A stretch of DNA of 54,373 nt from an uncultured Lachnospiraceae bacterium (GTDB taxonomy: Bacteria; Bacillota; Clostridia; Lachnospirales; Lachnospiraceae). Made by a program: the position numbers and the translations under genes. The stretch is taken from NCBI GenBank assembly GCA_910577645.1, contig CAJTOL010000021.1, positions 1 through 54,373 on the forward strand, in the 5' to 3' direction. This document shows, one piece after another, positions 48,380-54,373 of this stretch; position 1 is the first letter of the stretch, and each line of letters begins with the position of its first letter. The notes under the pieces are model-generated. The model made no database searches. It was not told the origin of the DNA and worked only from the letters and a program-made list of their open reading frames with translations.

Positions 48380-49532
48380 AAAATATGAACCAATGAATGA
48401 TGAAGAAGTAAAGCAGGCCCTGGAGGCGGCAAGCATCCAGACCGGTTTTGCCCTGTCCAGGTTTGGCAATGGATTTAAGCACATTTTCAGCACCAATCAA
48501 TTTTATACAGAAGCTCCCAATAATCAATGGACCAATGGATTCTGGACAGGGGAATTGTGGCTGGCTTATGAGTATACAAAAGATAAGAAGTTTTTAGAGG
48601 CAGCCATGGCTCATACCGAAAGCTTTCGTCAGCGGGCAAGGAACCGGATCGGGACAGATACCCATGACCTGGGATTTTTGTACAGCCCGTCCTGTGTCGC
48701 TGCTTATAAAATTACCGGGGATGAAAGGGCAAAAGACACCGCTCTCATGGCAGCGGACATGCTGCTGGAACGGTTTCACGAAAAAGGACAGTTTTTGCAG
48801 GCCTGGGGAAAATTAAACGAGGCGGGAAATTACCGTTTAATTATTGACTGCCTTTTAAATCTTCCCCTGCTTTATTGGGCCAGTGAAGAAACCGGAGATT
48901 TCAAGTATGCACAAAGGGCCCGGGCTCACATCACGACTGCCTTAAAGGTGTTAATCCGGCCGGATTATTCTACCTACCACACCTTTTTCTTTGATCCCAA
49001 AACCGGCGCTCCAAAAAGAGGAGTAACCCACCAGGGATATTCCGCCGATTCTACCTGGTCCAGGGGACAGGCCTGGGGGATTTACGGGATTGCCTTAAGC
49101 TACCGGTATACAAAGCAGGAAGAGTATATCCGGCTTTTTGAGAAAGTAACCGGGTACTTTCTGGAACATCTTCCGGAGGATTTGATTCCTTACTGGGATT
49201 TTATTTTTACAGATGGAAGTGAAGAACCCAGAGATTCCTCTGCCGCCGCTGTAGCGGCCTGCGGTATGCTGGAAATGGCAAAATATCTTCCAGAGGAAAA
49301 AGCAGACTTTTACTGTCAGGCGGCGAGGCGGTTGATGAAGGCTTTATACGAAAAATGCGGGGTGAAAAGCTCTGCCATCTCTGACGGTCAGCTTCTTCAC
49401 GGGGTATACGGCAGGAAAACGCCTTATAATGACTGTATTGATCACGGAATTGACGAATGTAACCTTTGGGGAGATTACTATTATGTAGAAGGTTTAACCA
49501 GGCTGTATAAAGACTGGAATCCGTATTGGTAA
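48360..49532 (+). CDS. Glycoside hydrolase family 88, unsaturated glucuronyl hydrolase
   Basis: A 390-residue (alpha/alpha)6-barrel enzyme that hydrates the 4,5-unsaturated uronic acid left by polysaccharide lyases, releasing it from the disaccharide. The two catalytic aspartates of the family are at D103 (THDLGFLYSPS) and D163 (YRLIIDCLLNLPLLYW). GYSADSTWSRGQAWGIYG is also typical. ATG 48360 has AAGGAG before it; five extra upstream codons are not used. It shows that the glycan reaching the cell has been cut by a lyase. Confidence 0.93.
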   Translation: MTIREFKKYEPMNDEEVKQALEAASIQTGFALSRFGNGFKHIFSTNQFYTEAPNNQWTNGFWTGELWLAYEYTKDKKFLEAAMAHTESFRQRARNRIGTDTHDLGFLYSPSCVAAYKITGDERAKDTALMAADMLLERFHEKGQFLQAWGKLNEAGNYRLIIDCLLNLPLLYWASEETGDFKYAQRARAHITTALKVLIRPDYSTYHTFFFDPKTGAPKRGVTHQGYSADSTWSRGQAWGIYGIALSYRYTKQEEYIRLFEKVTGYFLEHLPEDLIPYWDFIFTDGSEEPRDSSAAAVAACGMLEMAKYLPEEKADFYCQAARRLMKALYEKCGVKSSAISDGQLLHGVYGRKTPYNDCIDHGIDECNLWGDYYYVEGLTRLYKDWNPYW

Positions 49533-49549
49533 AGAAAGGGGGCCGGAAA

Positions 49550-51385
49550 ATGGAACGGTTCTGTAAAACATTGCTGGGAGAGTGGTGCCGCAGTCTTATG
49601 AAGCTTCAGGTGAAAGGAAGCAGCCATCCCCGCCTGGAGGGCGCTATCTTGTGTCCGGCCTGCGGGAAAATCCATGGGAGATGTGTGGAAGCCATGTATC
49701 CATTTCTCAGAATGGCAAAGGAAGAAGAATACCAGGCAAGGCCAGGCTGGCAGAAAAGGAGAGAGGAGTGGATAGAAGGGGCAAAAGCGCTGTTTTCCTG
49801 GGCAGAGCACACGGTGTCTTTGGAAGACGGCTCTTTGCTTAATGATATTGATTCCCAGTGGACAGGGATTACCGTATTTTATACAATCCAGCTTTCCGAC
49901 TGCCTGCGGTTTGGCAGCTCTTTATTAGACCAGGAGACCAAGACATCCTGGACAAGGCGGCTGGAAAGGGCGGCAGAATTTTTATACAATACCCATATTC
50001 TTATGGAAAATAATATTAATTATCCCATTTCCAATGCCCTTGCCCTCTATCAGTGCGGAGAGATTCTGGGGAACGGGCACTATAAGAAAAAGGCTGGAGA
50101 ACTGGCAAGGCTGGCTGGTTCTGTTCTTACGGAAAACGGGCTGGTATTTGGGGAAGGAGGCTCTCGGTTCCAAAAGAGCAGACAGGGCTGCAGGCCTGTG
50201 GACATCGGATATAATATAGAAGAAACTTTACCGTCTCTCAGTTTGTATGCCTGGGAAAGCAAAGATAACCAGGTCTGGGATCTGGCAGAAAAAAGCCTTT
50301 TGGCGCACCTGGATTTTATTTTGGCGGATGGAGGGATCAACAACAGCTTTGGCACAAGAAACTATAAATGGAGTTACTGGGGGAGCCGGACCTGCGACGG
50401 AATTGGCCTGGGATATTTGCTGGCTGCAAAGAGATTAAAAAGAGGCCAAAAGCAGCTGGAAATAGAAGGGGCTGTATGGAAAAACTTAGAGCTTTTAAAA
50501 GCGTGTACCCAGGATGGATTACTGTCCGGAGGGCCTCACTACAGGTTCGCCGGGCAGCCGTCCTGTGTACATCATACCTTTACCCATGCCAAAGTTCTGG
50601 CCGGGATTTTGGATCGGGAGCTGGCAAAAAATACAGGGCCTTTTTTAACAGATAAGCGAAAAGAAAATCCCTGTTTTAACTCCCGATGGTATCCGGAAAT
50701 TGCCTCCTGGCAGATATCTGCGCCTTCTGTGTCTGCTACCGTAACCTGTTATGACTGGGAATACATGCCCGGCGGCCATGTGGGGGGAGGAACCCTTTCT
50801 CTCCTTCACCATAAAGACGCAGGCCCTCTGTTTTGTGCAGGGATGGGAGAATATACGCGAAAAGAACCCAACAATATGCAGATTCCATACAAAGTGCGCC
50901 ACCAGTGCCTGGCGCTTCGGATTGAGGCGGAAATAAACGGGGTTCTCTACAGCAGCATCTATGAGGATGAGGCAAAAGCGGAAAGTCTTTTAAAAAATGA
51001 TTCCCGGGAAATTTCTCTTAAGGTACAAGGTCAATTAAAAGACATTTCCCACAACCCGCCTGCCGGTATGGAGCTGCCTTATTGCCTGGAATACAGGTTT
51101 CTTAAAAACCAGGTGGAAATAAACGGGGCTTTTCCCCTAGGAAAGCTGATATGTCCCATTATCAGCCATCAGGAAGAGGAGCTGACTTTTGATGAAAGTG
51201 CCGGATACTCTATTATAAAAATAATGAAAAACGGCAGCCCTGTCTATTTTAAAACCCGGGGAAAAATGGAACTCCCTTATAAAACAGAACGGATCTTTCA
51301 CCTGGTTCCGGGGTTTCAGGCGCTTCGGGTGGATATAACCCCTTTATCCAGAGAAAATCCGGTTAATTTGGTTATTCTGATGTAA
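49550..51385 (+). CDS. Large predicted glycan-active protein of unrecognised family (toroid plus beta-sandwich, heparinase II/III-like layout)
   Basis: 611 residues from ATG 49550 (GGGGG seven bases before). The first part (1 to about 360) is helical with aromatic-rich repeats (NNINYPISNALALYQCGEIL, EGGSRFQKSRQG, YNIEETLPSLSLYAW), as in (alpha/alpha) toroids. The second part looks like beta strands (YMPGGHVGGGTLSLLHH, HQCLALRIEAEINGVLYSS). A cysteine pair CPACGKIHGRC lies near 35-45. Tyr/His/Arg candidates for a lyase exist, but I cannot name the family. Last gene of the operon, it may be the missing lyase, or another exo-enzyme. No signal peptide, so an intracellular oligosaccharide lyase is more likely than a secreted one. 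Confidence 0.6.
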   Translation: MERFCKTLLGEWCRSLMKLQVKGSSHPRLEGAILCPACGKIHGRCVEAMYPFLRMAKEEEYQARPGWQKRREEWIEGAKALFSWAEHTVSLEDGSLLNDIDSQWTGITVFYTIQLSDCLRFGSSLLDQETKTSWTRRLERAAEFLYNTHILMENNINYPISNALALYQCGEILGNGHYKKKAGELARLAGSVLTENGLVFGEGGSRFQKSRQGCRPVDIGYNIEETLPSLSLYAWESKDNQVWDLAEKSLLAHLDFILADGGINNSFGTRNYKWSYWGSRTCDGIGLGYLLAAKRLKRGQKQLEIEGAVWKNLELLKACTQDGLLSGGPHYRFAGQPSCVHHTFTHAKVLAGILDRELAKNTGPFLTDKRKENPCFNSRWYPEIASWQISAPSVSATVTCYDWEYMPGGHVGGGTLSLLHHKDAGPLFCAGMGEYTRKEPNNMQIPYKVRHQCLALRIEAEINGVLYSSIYEDEAKAESLLKNDSREISLKVQGQLKDISHNPPAGMELPYCLEYRFLKNQVEINGAFPLGKLICPIISHQEEELTFDESAGYSIIKIMKNGSPVYFKTRGKMELPYKTERIFHLVPGFQALRVDITPLSRENPVNLVILM

Positions 51386-51426
51386 GAAAAGAAGGGAAGT
51401 CAATCCATAAATATCGTCCTGAACGT

Positions 51427-51969
51427 TTAAATATCCAGTTTAGACAGATTGATGGAAAATCCCGGATAAATATTTACTGGAATATCATCGGTAAAGGTAT
51501 AATTTGCGGCGCTGCTGTTTTGGAAATCATAAACAGTGACAAGGTTTCTTTCGTGATCCACTATCCAATACTCACGGACACCGGCTGTCCGGTATTTGAA
51601 CAGTTTTTTGTAATAATCCATGGAGCGGCTGCTGGAAGATACAATTTCAATGATCCAGTCAGGAGCTCCAATACAGCCGTTATCGTGAAGTTTATGGGGA
51701 TCGCATATTACGCTGATATCCGGTTCCACATAATTTTTATCATTTTCAGCGAGAAAAACAGCGAATGGAGCGATGTAAGGCCGGCAGGAACCATTATTTG
51801 ATTTAATATATTCTCTGATGGTTCCAAAAAGCTCACCGGCAATATCCTGATGTTTTCGGCTGGGTGGCGCCATGCTGTAGATTTGGCCGTCAATCAGTTC
51901 GGCCCGTTCCCCGTCAGGCAAAGCATAAATATCTGCAATGGTATAGGTTTTTTCCTGAGCTAATGCCAT
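51427..51969 (-). CDS. Uma2 family (DUF820) protein, copy 2
   Basis: 180 residues from ATG 51969. It has the same motif series as copy 1: AELIDGQIY, YVEPDISVICD, GAPDWIIEIVS and VREYWIVDHE. Conserved acidic residues of the PD-(D/E)XK-like core are kept in both. It closes the glycan locus on the right as copy 1 does on the left, in the same orientation. Directly upstream is the degenerate palindrome copy C. The ribosome-binding site (GAAAGGA) is further from the start than in copy 1. Confidence 0.86.
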   Translation of the reverse strand: MALAQEKTYTIADIYALPDGERAELIDGQIYSMAPPSRKHQDIAGELFGTIREYIKSNNGSCRPYIAPFAVFLAENDKNYVEPDISVICDPHKLHDNGCIGAPDWIIEIVSSSSRSMDYYKKLFKYRTAGVREYWIVDHERNLVTVYDFQNSSAANYTFTDDIPVNIYPGFSINLSKLDI

Positions 51970-51991
51970 AATAACACGTCCTTTCCGGGTG

Positions 51992-52054
51992 GGGTGTCGC
52001 AAAATGAAATAAAGTCTCTGGTTTTATTTTATATATAATTTTATTTTACTACCG
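51992..52054. repeat. Degenerate palindrome copy C
   Basis: The left edge (51992-52011, GGGTGTCGCAAAATGAAATA) matches the edge of copy B (25591-25572 read leftward) with one mismatch. The right edge ATTTTATTTTACTACC is a decayed version of ATTTTATTTTGCGACACC. The inner GC stem is lost. It sits upstream of Uma2 copy 2 rather than between convergent genes, so it is unlikely to be only a terminator. Confidence 0.55.
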
Positions 52055-52100
52055 ATTATACACTTTTACAAGTTAATTTGAACTTGCTCTAATAACCGGA

Positions 52101-52319
52101 TTGGATTGTCCGTCATTTATAAAAGCTTTTATGGAAAGTAAAACCGCTGCCGCCCTTGATGATGTCTATGATCGCTTACAATGGGCTGGCGAGGAATATA
52201 TTCTTAAGGAACTAAATGATGAAGTTAGCGGACTTAAAAAGGCTGGCACAACTTATTCTTCAGAAGTAATGTATTGGATCGATAGGATTTTAGAGCAGGA
52301 AAAGCACTCAATGCCTTAA
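52101..52319 (+). pseudogene. Remnant of an unrecognised small gene
   Basis: The 72-residue frame (FMESKTAAALDDVYDRLQWAGEEYILKELNDEV...EVMYWIDRI) looks like a real, helical, acidic protein segment and reminds me of proteins found beside toxin genes, but it has no ribosome-binding site, only a TTG or an internal ATG (52134) as start, and ends abruptly. I think both ends have been lost. No function is proposed. The following stretch 52320-52495 holds nothing I can recognise. Confidence 0.35.
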
Positions 52320-52495
52320 TTGGGGTTCTTTCTGAACTTTGGATATTTATTTCTGCCAGTAATTCAGATTTTGTCGGAAATATAATGTTTTGGAAAAATC
52401 TGAATTTAGCAGTATATCCAAACGTGAGAAAGGTTTGGAAGTGTGCGCCTGCTGCCCGGTATCTGATATATGGCGTGGGGCAGCAGGGCAAGGGC

Positions 52496-52909
52496 TTATT
52501 GTCTGCCGGACATGGGTATTTGCAGATAATCAATCAGGGCAGCTTCCAAAAGTCGGGAATAGTTTACCTTTTGTTCTTCTGCAATCCTTTTCAGCCATGC
52601 CGGGAGAGTGGTGTTTGTTTTGATGCGCTCATTATCCTTTTTGATGCGGAATAAGTCAGGGTGGATTGTAACGGGCATTACAACATTTCCCTCTGTATCT
52701 TCTTTGGAGAGGTTCACGGATGGAGTGGGAATTTCCTCATTGTCACATTCCATACTGTAAACATGGAGGCTTGCGGCTTCTGCTGCCATGCGTGCAGCTT
52801 CTTCCAGATTATTCCCAACACTGATACATCCGGGTAAATCAGGGAAGTAGATACTATATGAGCCGTCTGTTGATGGTTCAAAAACTGCAAGATAAGTTAA
52901 ATTCTGCAT
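52496..52909 (-). CDS. hicB: HicB family antitoxin
   Basis: 137 residues. The N-terminal half (YLAVFEPSTDGSYSIYFPDLPGCISVGNNLEEA) is the degraded RNase H-like HicB fold that binds the toxin. The C-terminal half (about 95-130, NTTLPAWLKRIAEEQKVNYSRLLEAALIDYL) is a ribbon-helix-helix DNA-binding domain, so the antitoxin can repress its own promoter. It is encoded 39 bp after hicA, the toxin-first order common for this system. Confidence 0.93.
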   Translation of the reverse strand: MQNLTYLAVFEPSTDGSYSIYFPDLPGCISVGNNLEEAARMAAEAASLHVYSMECDNEEIPTPSVNLSKEDTEGNVVMPVTIHPDLFRIKKDNERIKTNTTLPAWLKRIAEEQKVNYSRLLEAALIDYLQIPMSGRQ

Positions 52910-52948
52910 AAATTACGCTCCTTTCTATGATAACTGCAGGCAGTAGGG

Positions 52949-53131
52949 CTATTTCAGCCCCGCCTGTTTGTAAATGCTGTTTAGTGTTCCCGGTTTCAAG
53001 TCTCCGTTGTGGTTTGGTACTGTGACTTTTCCGGGCTTTGTTGGGTGCTTTAGGTTTATGTGGGAGCCTTCCTGATTGGTGGTGTACCATCCATCTTTGC
53101 GAAGTACCTTTAGTATTTCCCGAACTGTCAT
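52949..53131 (-). CDS. hicA: HicA family mRNA interferase toxin
   Basis: A 60-residue toxin with a double-stranded-RNA-binding-like fold: GWYTTNQEGSHINLKHP with the catalytic histidine H24 in the GSH motif, then KVTVPNHNGDLKPGTLNSIYKQAGL. It cleaves mRNA when free of HicB. GGAGG precedes the ATG by seven bases. All key residues are present, so the pair looks functional. Confidence 0.94.
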   Translation of the reverse strand: MTVREILKVLRKDGWYTTNQEGSHINLKHPTKPGKVTVPNHNGDLKPGTLNSIYKQAGLK

Positions 53132-53154
53132 GTTGTGTCCTCCTTATATTATGT

Positions 53155-53207
53155 ATTATACGTATAATTTATACGTGCGTCAACAGTTTTGCGTATAAAT
53201 TATGCGT
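53155..53207 (-). promoter_or_regulatory. hicAB promoter with paired operators
   Basis: Read leftward: TTGACG (53183-53178), 17-bp spacer, TATAAT (53160-53155). The perfect 17-bp dyad ACGTATAA-T-TTATACGT (53160-53176) fills the spacer. A second, imperfect copy GCGTATAA-A-TTATGCGT (53191-53207) lies 31 bp away, three helical turns. This fits cooperative autorepression by the ribbon-helix-helix domain of HicB. Confidence 0.82.
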
Positions 53208-53351
53208 ATTTCGCACGACATTACATAAACAAGACGGAGCCGCTATTGTACGCAATCCGTAGGATTTAATCTTTTTTCATAGGGAACTACAATGCCTTGT
53301 TACAATTGAGAGTTTTTCAAAAAATCAATTTATTATGTTAGTACAAAAATA

Positions 53352-53371
53352 GCAACTGTGGCTACAGTTGC
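53352..53371. other. Hairpin in the gene-free stretch 53208-53445
   Basis: GCAACTGT (53352-53359) and ACAGTTGC (53364-53371) form a perfect stem with a 4-nt loop and no T run. A shorter GCAAC...GTTGC dyad follows at about 53431-53445. Otherwise the stretch shows no gene. Confidence 0.45.
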
Positions 53372-53445
53372 CCTGCTTGCCATTTGTGCACTCCCTATAA
53401 ATTCGCTTTTGACATGGACTGTAAAATAGGGCAACAGCGAGTTGC

Positions 53446-53474
53446 TTGTGTATCTTTGTATTCAGTGGTAAAAT
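53446..53474 (+). promoter_or_regulatory. Promoter of the XRE regulator
   Basis: TTGTGT (53446-53451), 17-bp spacer, TAAAAT (53469-53474) with a TG extension before the -10; AGGAGGG and the ATG at 53502 follow. Confidence 0.65.
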
Positions 53475-53501
53475 TATAGGAGAGATAGGAGGGATGTATC
53501 A

Positions 53502-53851
53502 ATGGAAACAAAAGACACGATTTTAGAATTGCGAAAAAGTCTAAGTCTATCGCAAGATGAATTTGCAGAAAAATTATTGATTACAAGACAAGCTGTTTCC
53601 CGTTGGGAAAATGGAGAAACTATACCAAATACTGATACATTGAAACTTATCGCTGAAACTTTTAATGTATCGGTAGATTATTTGTTAGGTCATCCCGCTG
53701 GACAGTGCCAAAGTTGCGGAATGGTTTTGATAAAAGATAGCGATAAAGGAACCGAGAGAATGGCTTACAGTTGACAGAGCAAGAGGCAAGAGCAGAGTTG
53801 CTTAAATTCTTACCAAACTTCCATGCCTCGCCTTGCTTGGCCCCACCATAA
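53502..53851 (+). pseudogene. XRE-family regulator with zinc-ribbon tail, internally deleted and frameshifted
   Basis: An intact Cro/C1 helix-turn-helix (about 7-60, LSLSQDEFAEKLLITRQAVSRWE) is followed by the start of a zinc-ribbon domain (CQSCGMVLIKDSDKGTE). The frame then stops at 53774. The family's usual C-terminal motif (EEEARxxLxxFLPxL) is found in another frame just after it (LTEQEARAELLKFLPNF, from about 53770), while the second Cys pair between them is missing. The end (HASPCLAPP) is unlike the family and probably belongs to the inserted IS110 element. A 90-residue DNA-binding product may still be made. Confidence 0.6.
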
Positions 53852-54085
53852 ATGAAACCTTTTGACTAAGATGAGGTATTGATATCGTATAGCTGCTGGC
53901 TGTATACTTATACTGACGGTAAAGATCGATCTTTATTTGGGCCCATAGCCCGTTTACCAAACTGATCTTAGGTTCTCTCATTTGTACCACCACCTGTCCA
54001 GCCGGTCGTCGGCAGAAGGACGTACAGTAAAATATTAAAAGACAGAGAACCAGGCCGTAAATTTTATTCTAAGGAAGTGGTCAGG
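53852..54085. mobile_element. Left-end non-coding region of an IS110-family element
   Basis: About 230 bases without a convincing gene lie between the broken XRE gene and the transposase start. IS110 elements of the IS110 group have a long non-coding left end that encodes the structured bridge RNA guiding target choice. Local dyads (e.g. GGGCCCATAGCCC near 53940-53952) are compatible. The exact left boundary is not defined; the loss of XRE homology near 53820 is the best hint. Confidence 0.45.
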
Positions 54086-54373
54086 ATGAAGAAAGTTTAC
54101 GACAATTGCTGTGGTATTGATGTGCATAAAAAGCTTATGGTTGCCTGTTTTATTCATGGCAGAGAACAGGAACTTCGTGAGTTTGGCGCAACAACGAAAG
54201 AACTTCTCGAACTTGCGGACTGGCTGCATAAAGGCGGCTGCCAGATGATAGCTATGGAAAGCACGGCATCCTATTGGAAACCTTTATATAACATTTTGGA
54301 ATCCACCGGACTTAACGCCATAGTTGTGAACGCGCAGCATATGAAAGCAGTCCCGGGGAGAAAGACAGATGCG
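54086..54373 (+). CDS. IS110 family transposase, N-terminal part (runs off the window)
   Basis: The frame opens at ATG 54086 (AAGGAAG upstream) and is still open at the last base, 96 codons. It begins CCGIDVHKKLMVACFI, with the first Asp (D12) of the RuvC-like DEDD catalytic domain, then the Glu in AMESTASYWKPLYNIL and NAQHMKAVPGRKTDA, all typical of IS110 transposases. The serine-containing C-terminal domain lies beyond the window. Confidence 0.92.
   Translation, partial: MKKVYDNCCGIDVHKKLMVACFIHGREQELREFGATTKELLELADWLHKGGCQMIAMESTASYWKPLYNILESTGLNAIVVNAQHMKAVPGRKTDA

Noticed and set aside
37398..53131. A defence island formed by AbiH, two Uma2 genes and HicAB
   Set aside because: The genes are far apart and separated by a complete glycan-use operon; nothing ties them into one system.

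Overview
The window looks like chromosome of a gut-type anaerobic Firmicute, most likely Lachnospiraceae (Clostridium/Enterocloster/Lachnoclostridium-like). The reasons are the plsX-acpP-rnc-smc-ftsY gene order, an FMN riboswitch in front of a RibU-type ECF S component, a tripartite tricarboxylate transporter (TTT) cassette, strong AGGAGG ribosome-binding sites and moderate GC. No assignment below genus-group level can be made from the sequence alone.

Layout. (1) 1-5.9 kb is a patchwork. It holds the 3' end of an Rpn/PD-(D/E)XK 'transposase' with a possible internal start, upp with a DUF4163 protein, and then a zone of gene decay: an N-terminally truncated NotI-like restriction enzyme overlapping an intact DNA methyltransferase, a frameshifted LysR regulator, an ATPase remnant and a 3'-truncated TctC. 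(2) 5.9-20.0 kb is one coherent catabolic region. A leftward operon (MmgE/PrpD, class I fumarase/tartrate dehydratase alpha and beta, class II fumarase, malic enzyme) faces a rightward group of GntR(FCD) and MarR regulators, followed by a rightward operon (MalY-type PLP enzyme, TctC, TctB, TctA, second PLP aminotransferase, enolase-superfamily dehydratase). A GGTATACC palindrome lies at the promoters of both operons, at the gntR leader and before the truncated TctC, which suggests one GntR regulon. The logic is uptake of an unknown di- or tricarboxylate, conversion to fumarate/malate, and decarboxylation to pyruvate. This is my best candidate for an undescribed pathway.

(3) 20.1-37.3 kb is mostly core genome: tRNA-Leu(CAA), an orphan anti-sigma-like protein, polA, an alanine symporter, a P1 peptidase translationally coupled to an ECF S component, plsX-acpP-rnc-smc-ftsY-ilvA, a HAD phosphatase and FMN riboswitch-ribU. 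(4) 37.4-39.1 kb has an AbiH defence protein and a Uma2-family protein. (5) 39.1-51.4 kb is a carbohydrate locus: a membrane-anchored AraC regulator, an LplB/LplC-type ABC importer without its ATPase, a Cys-type sulfatase, a DUF2264 (GH154-type) protein, a GH88 unsaturated glucuronyl hydrolase and an unrecognised large enzyme. It fits degradation of sulfated, uronate-containing glycans such as glycosaminoglycans. A second Uma2 paralogue closes it on the right. (6) 52-54.4 kb is mobile and toxin-antitoxin material: hicAB with a well-formed operator-promoter, a decayed XRE/zinc-ribbon regulator, and the 5' part of an IS110-family transposase running off the window.

Gene functions are from recognition of motifs and remembered families; no database search was possible. 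Start codons were often moved inward from the longest reading frame to match a visible ribosome-binding site.
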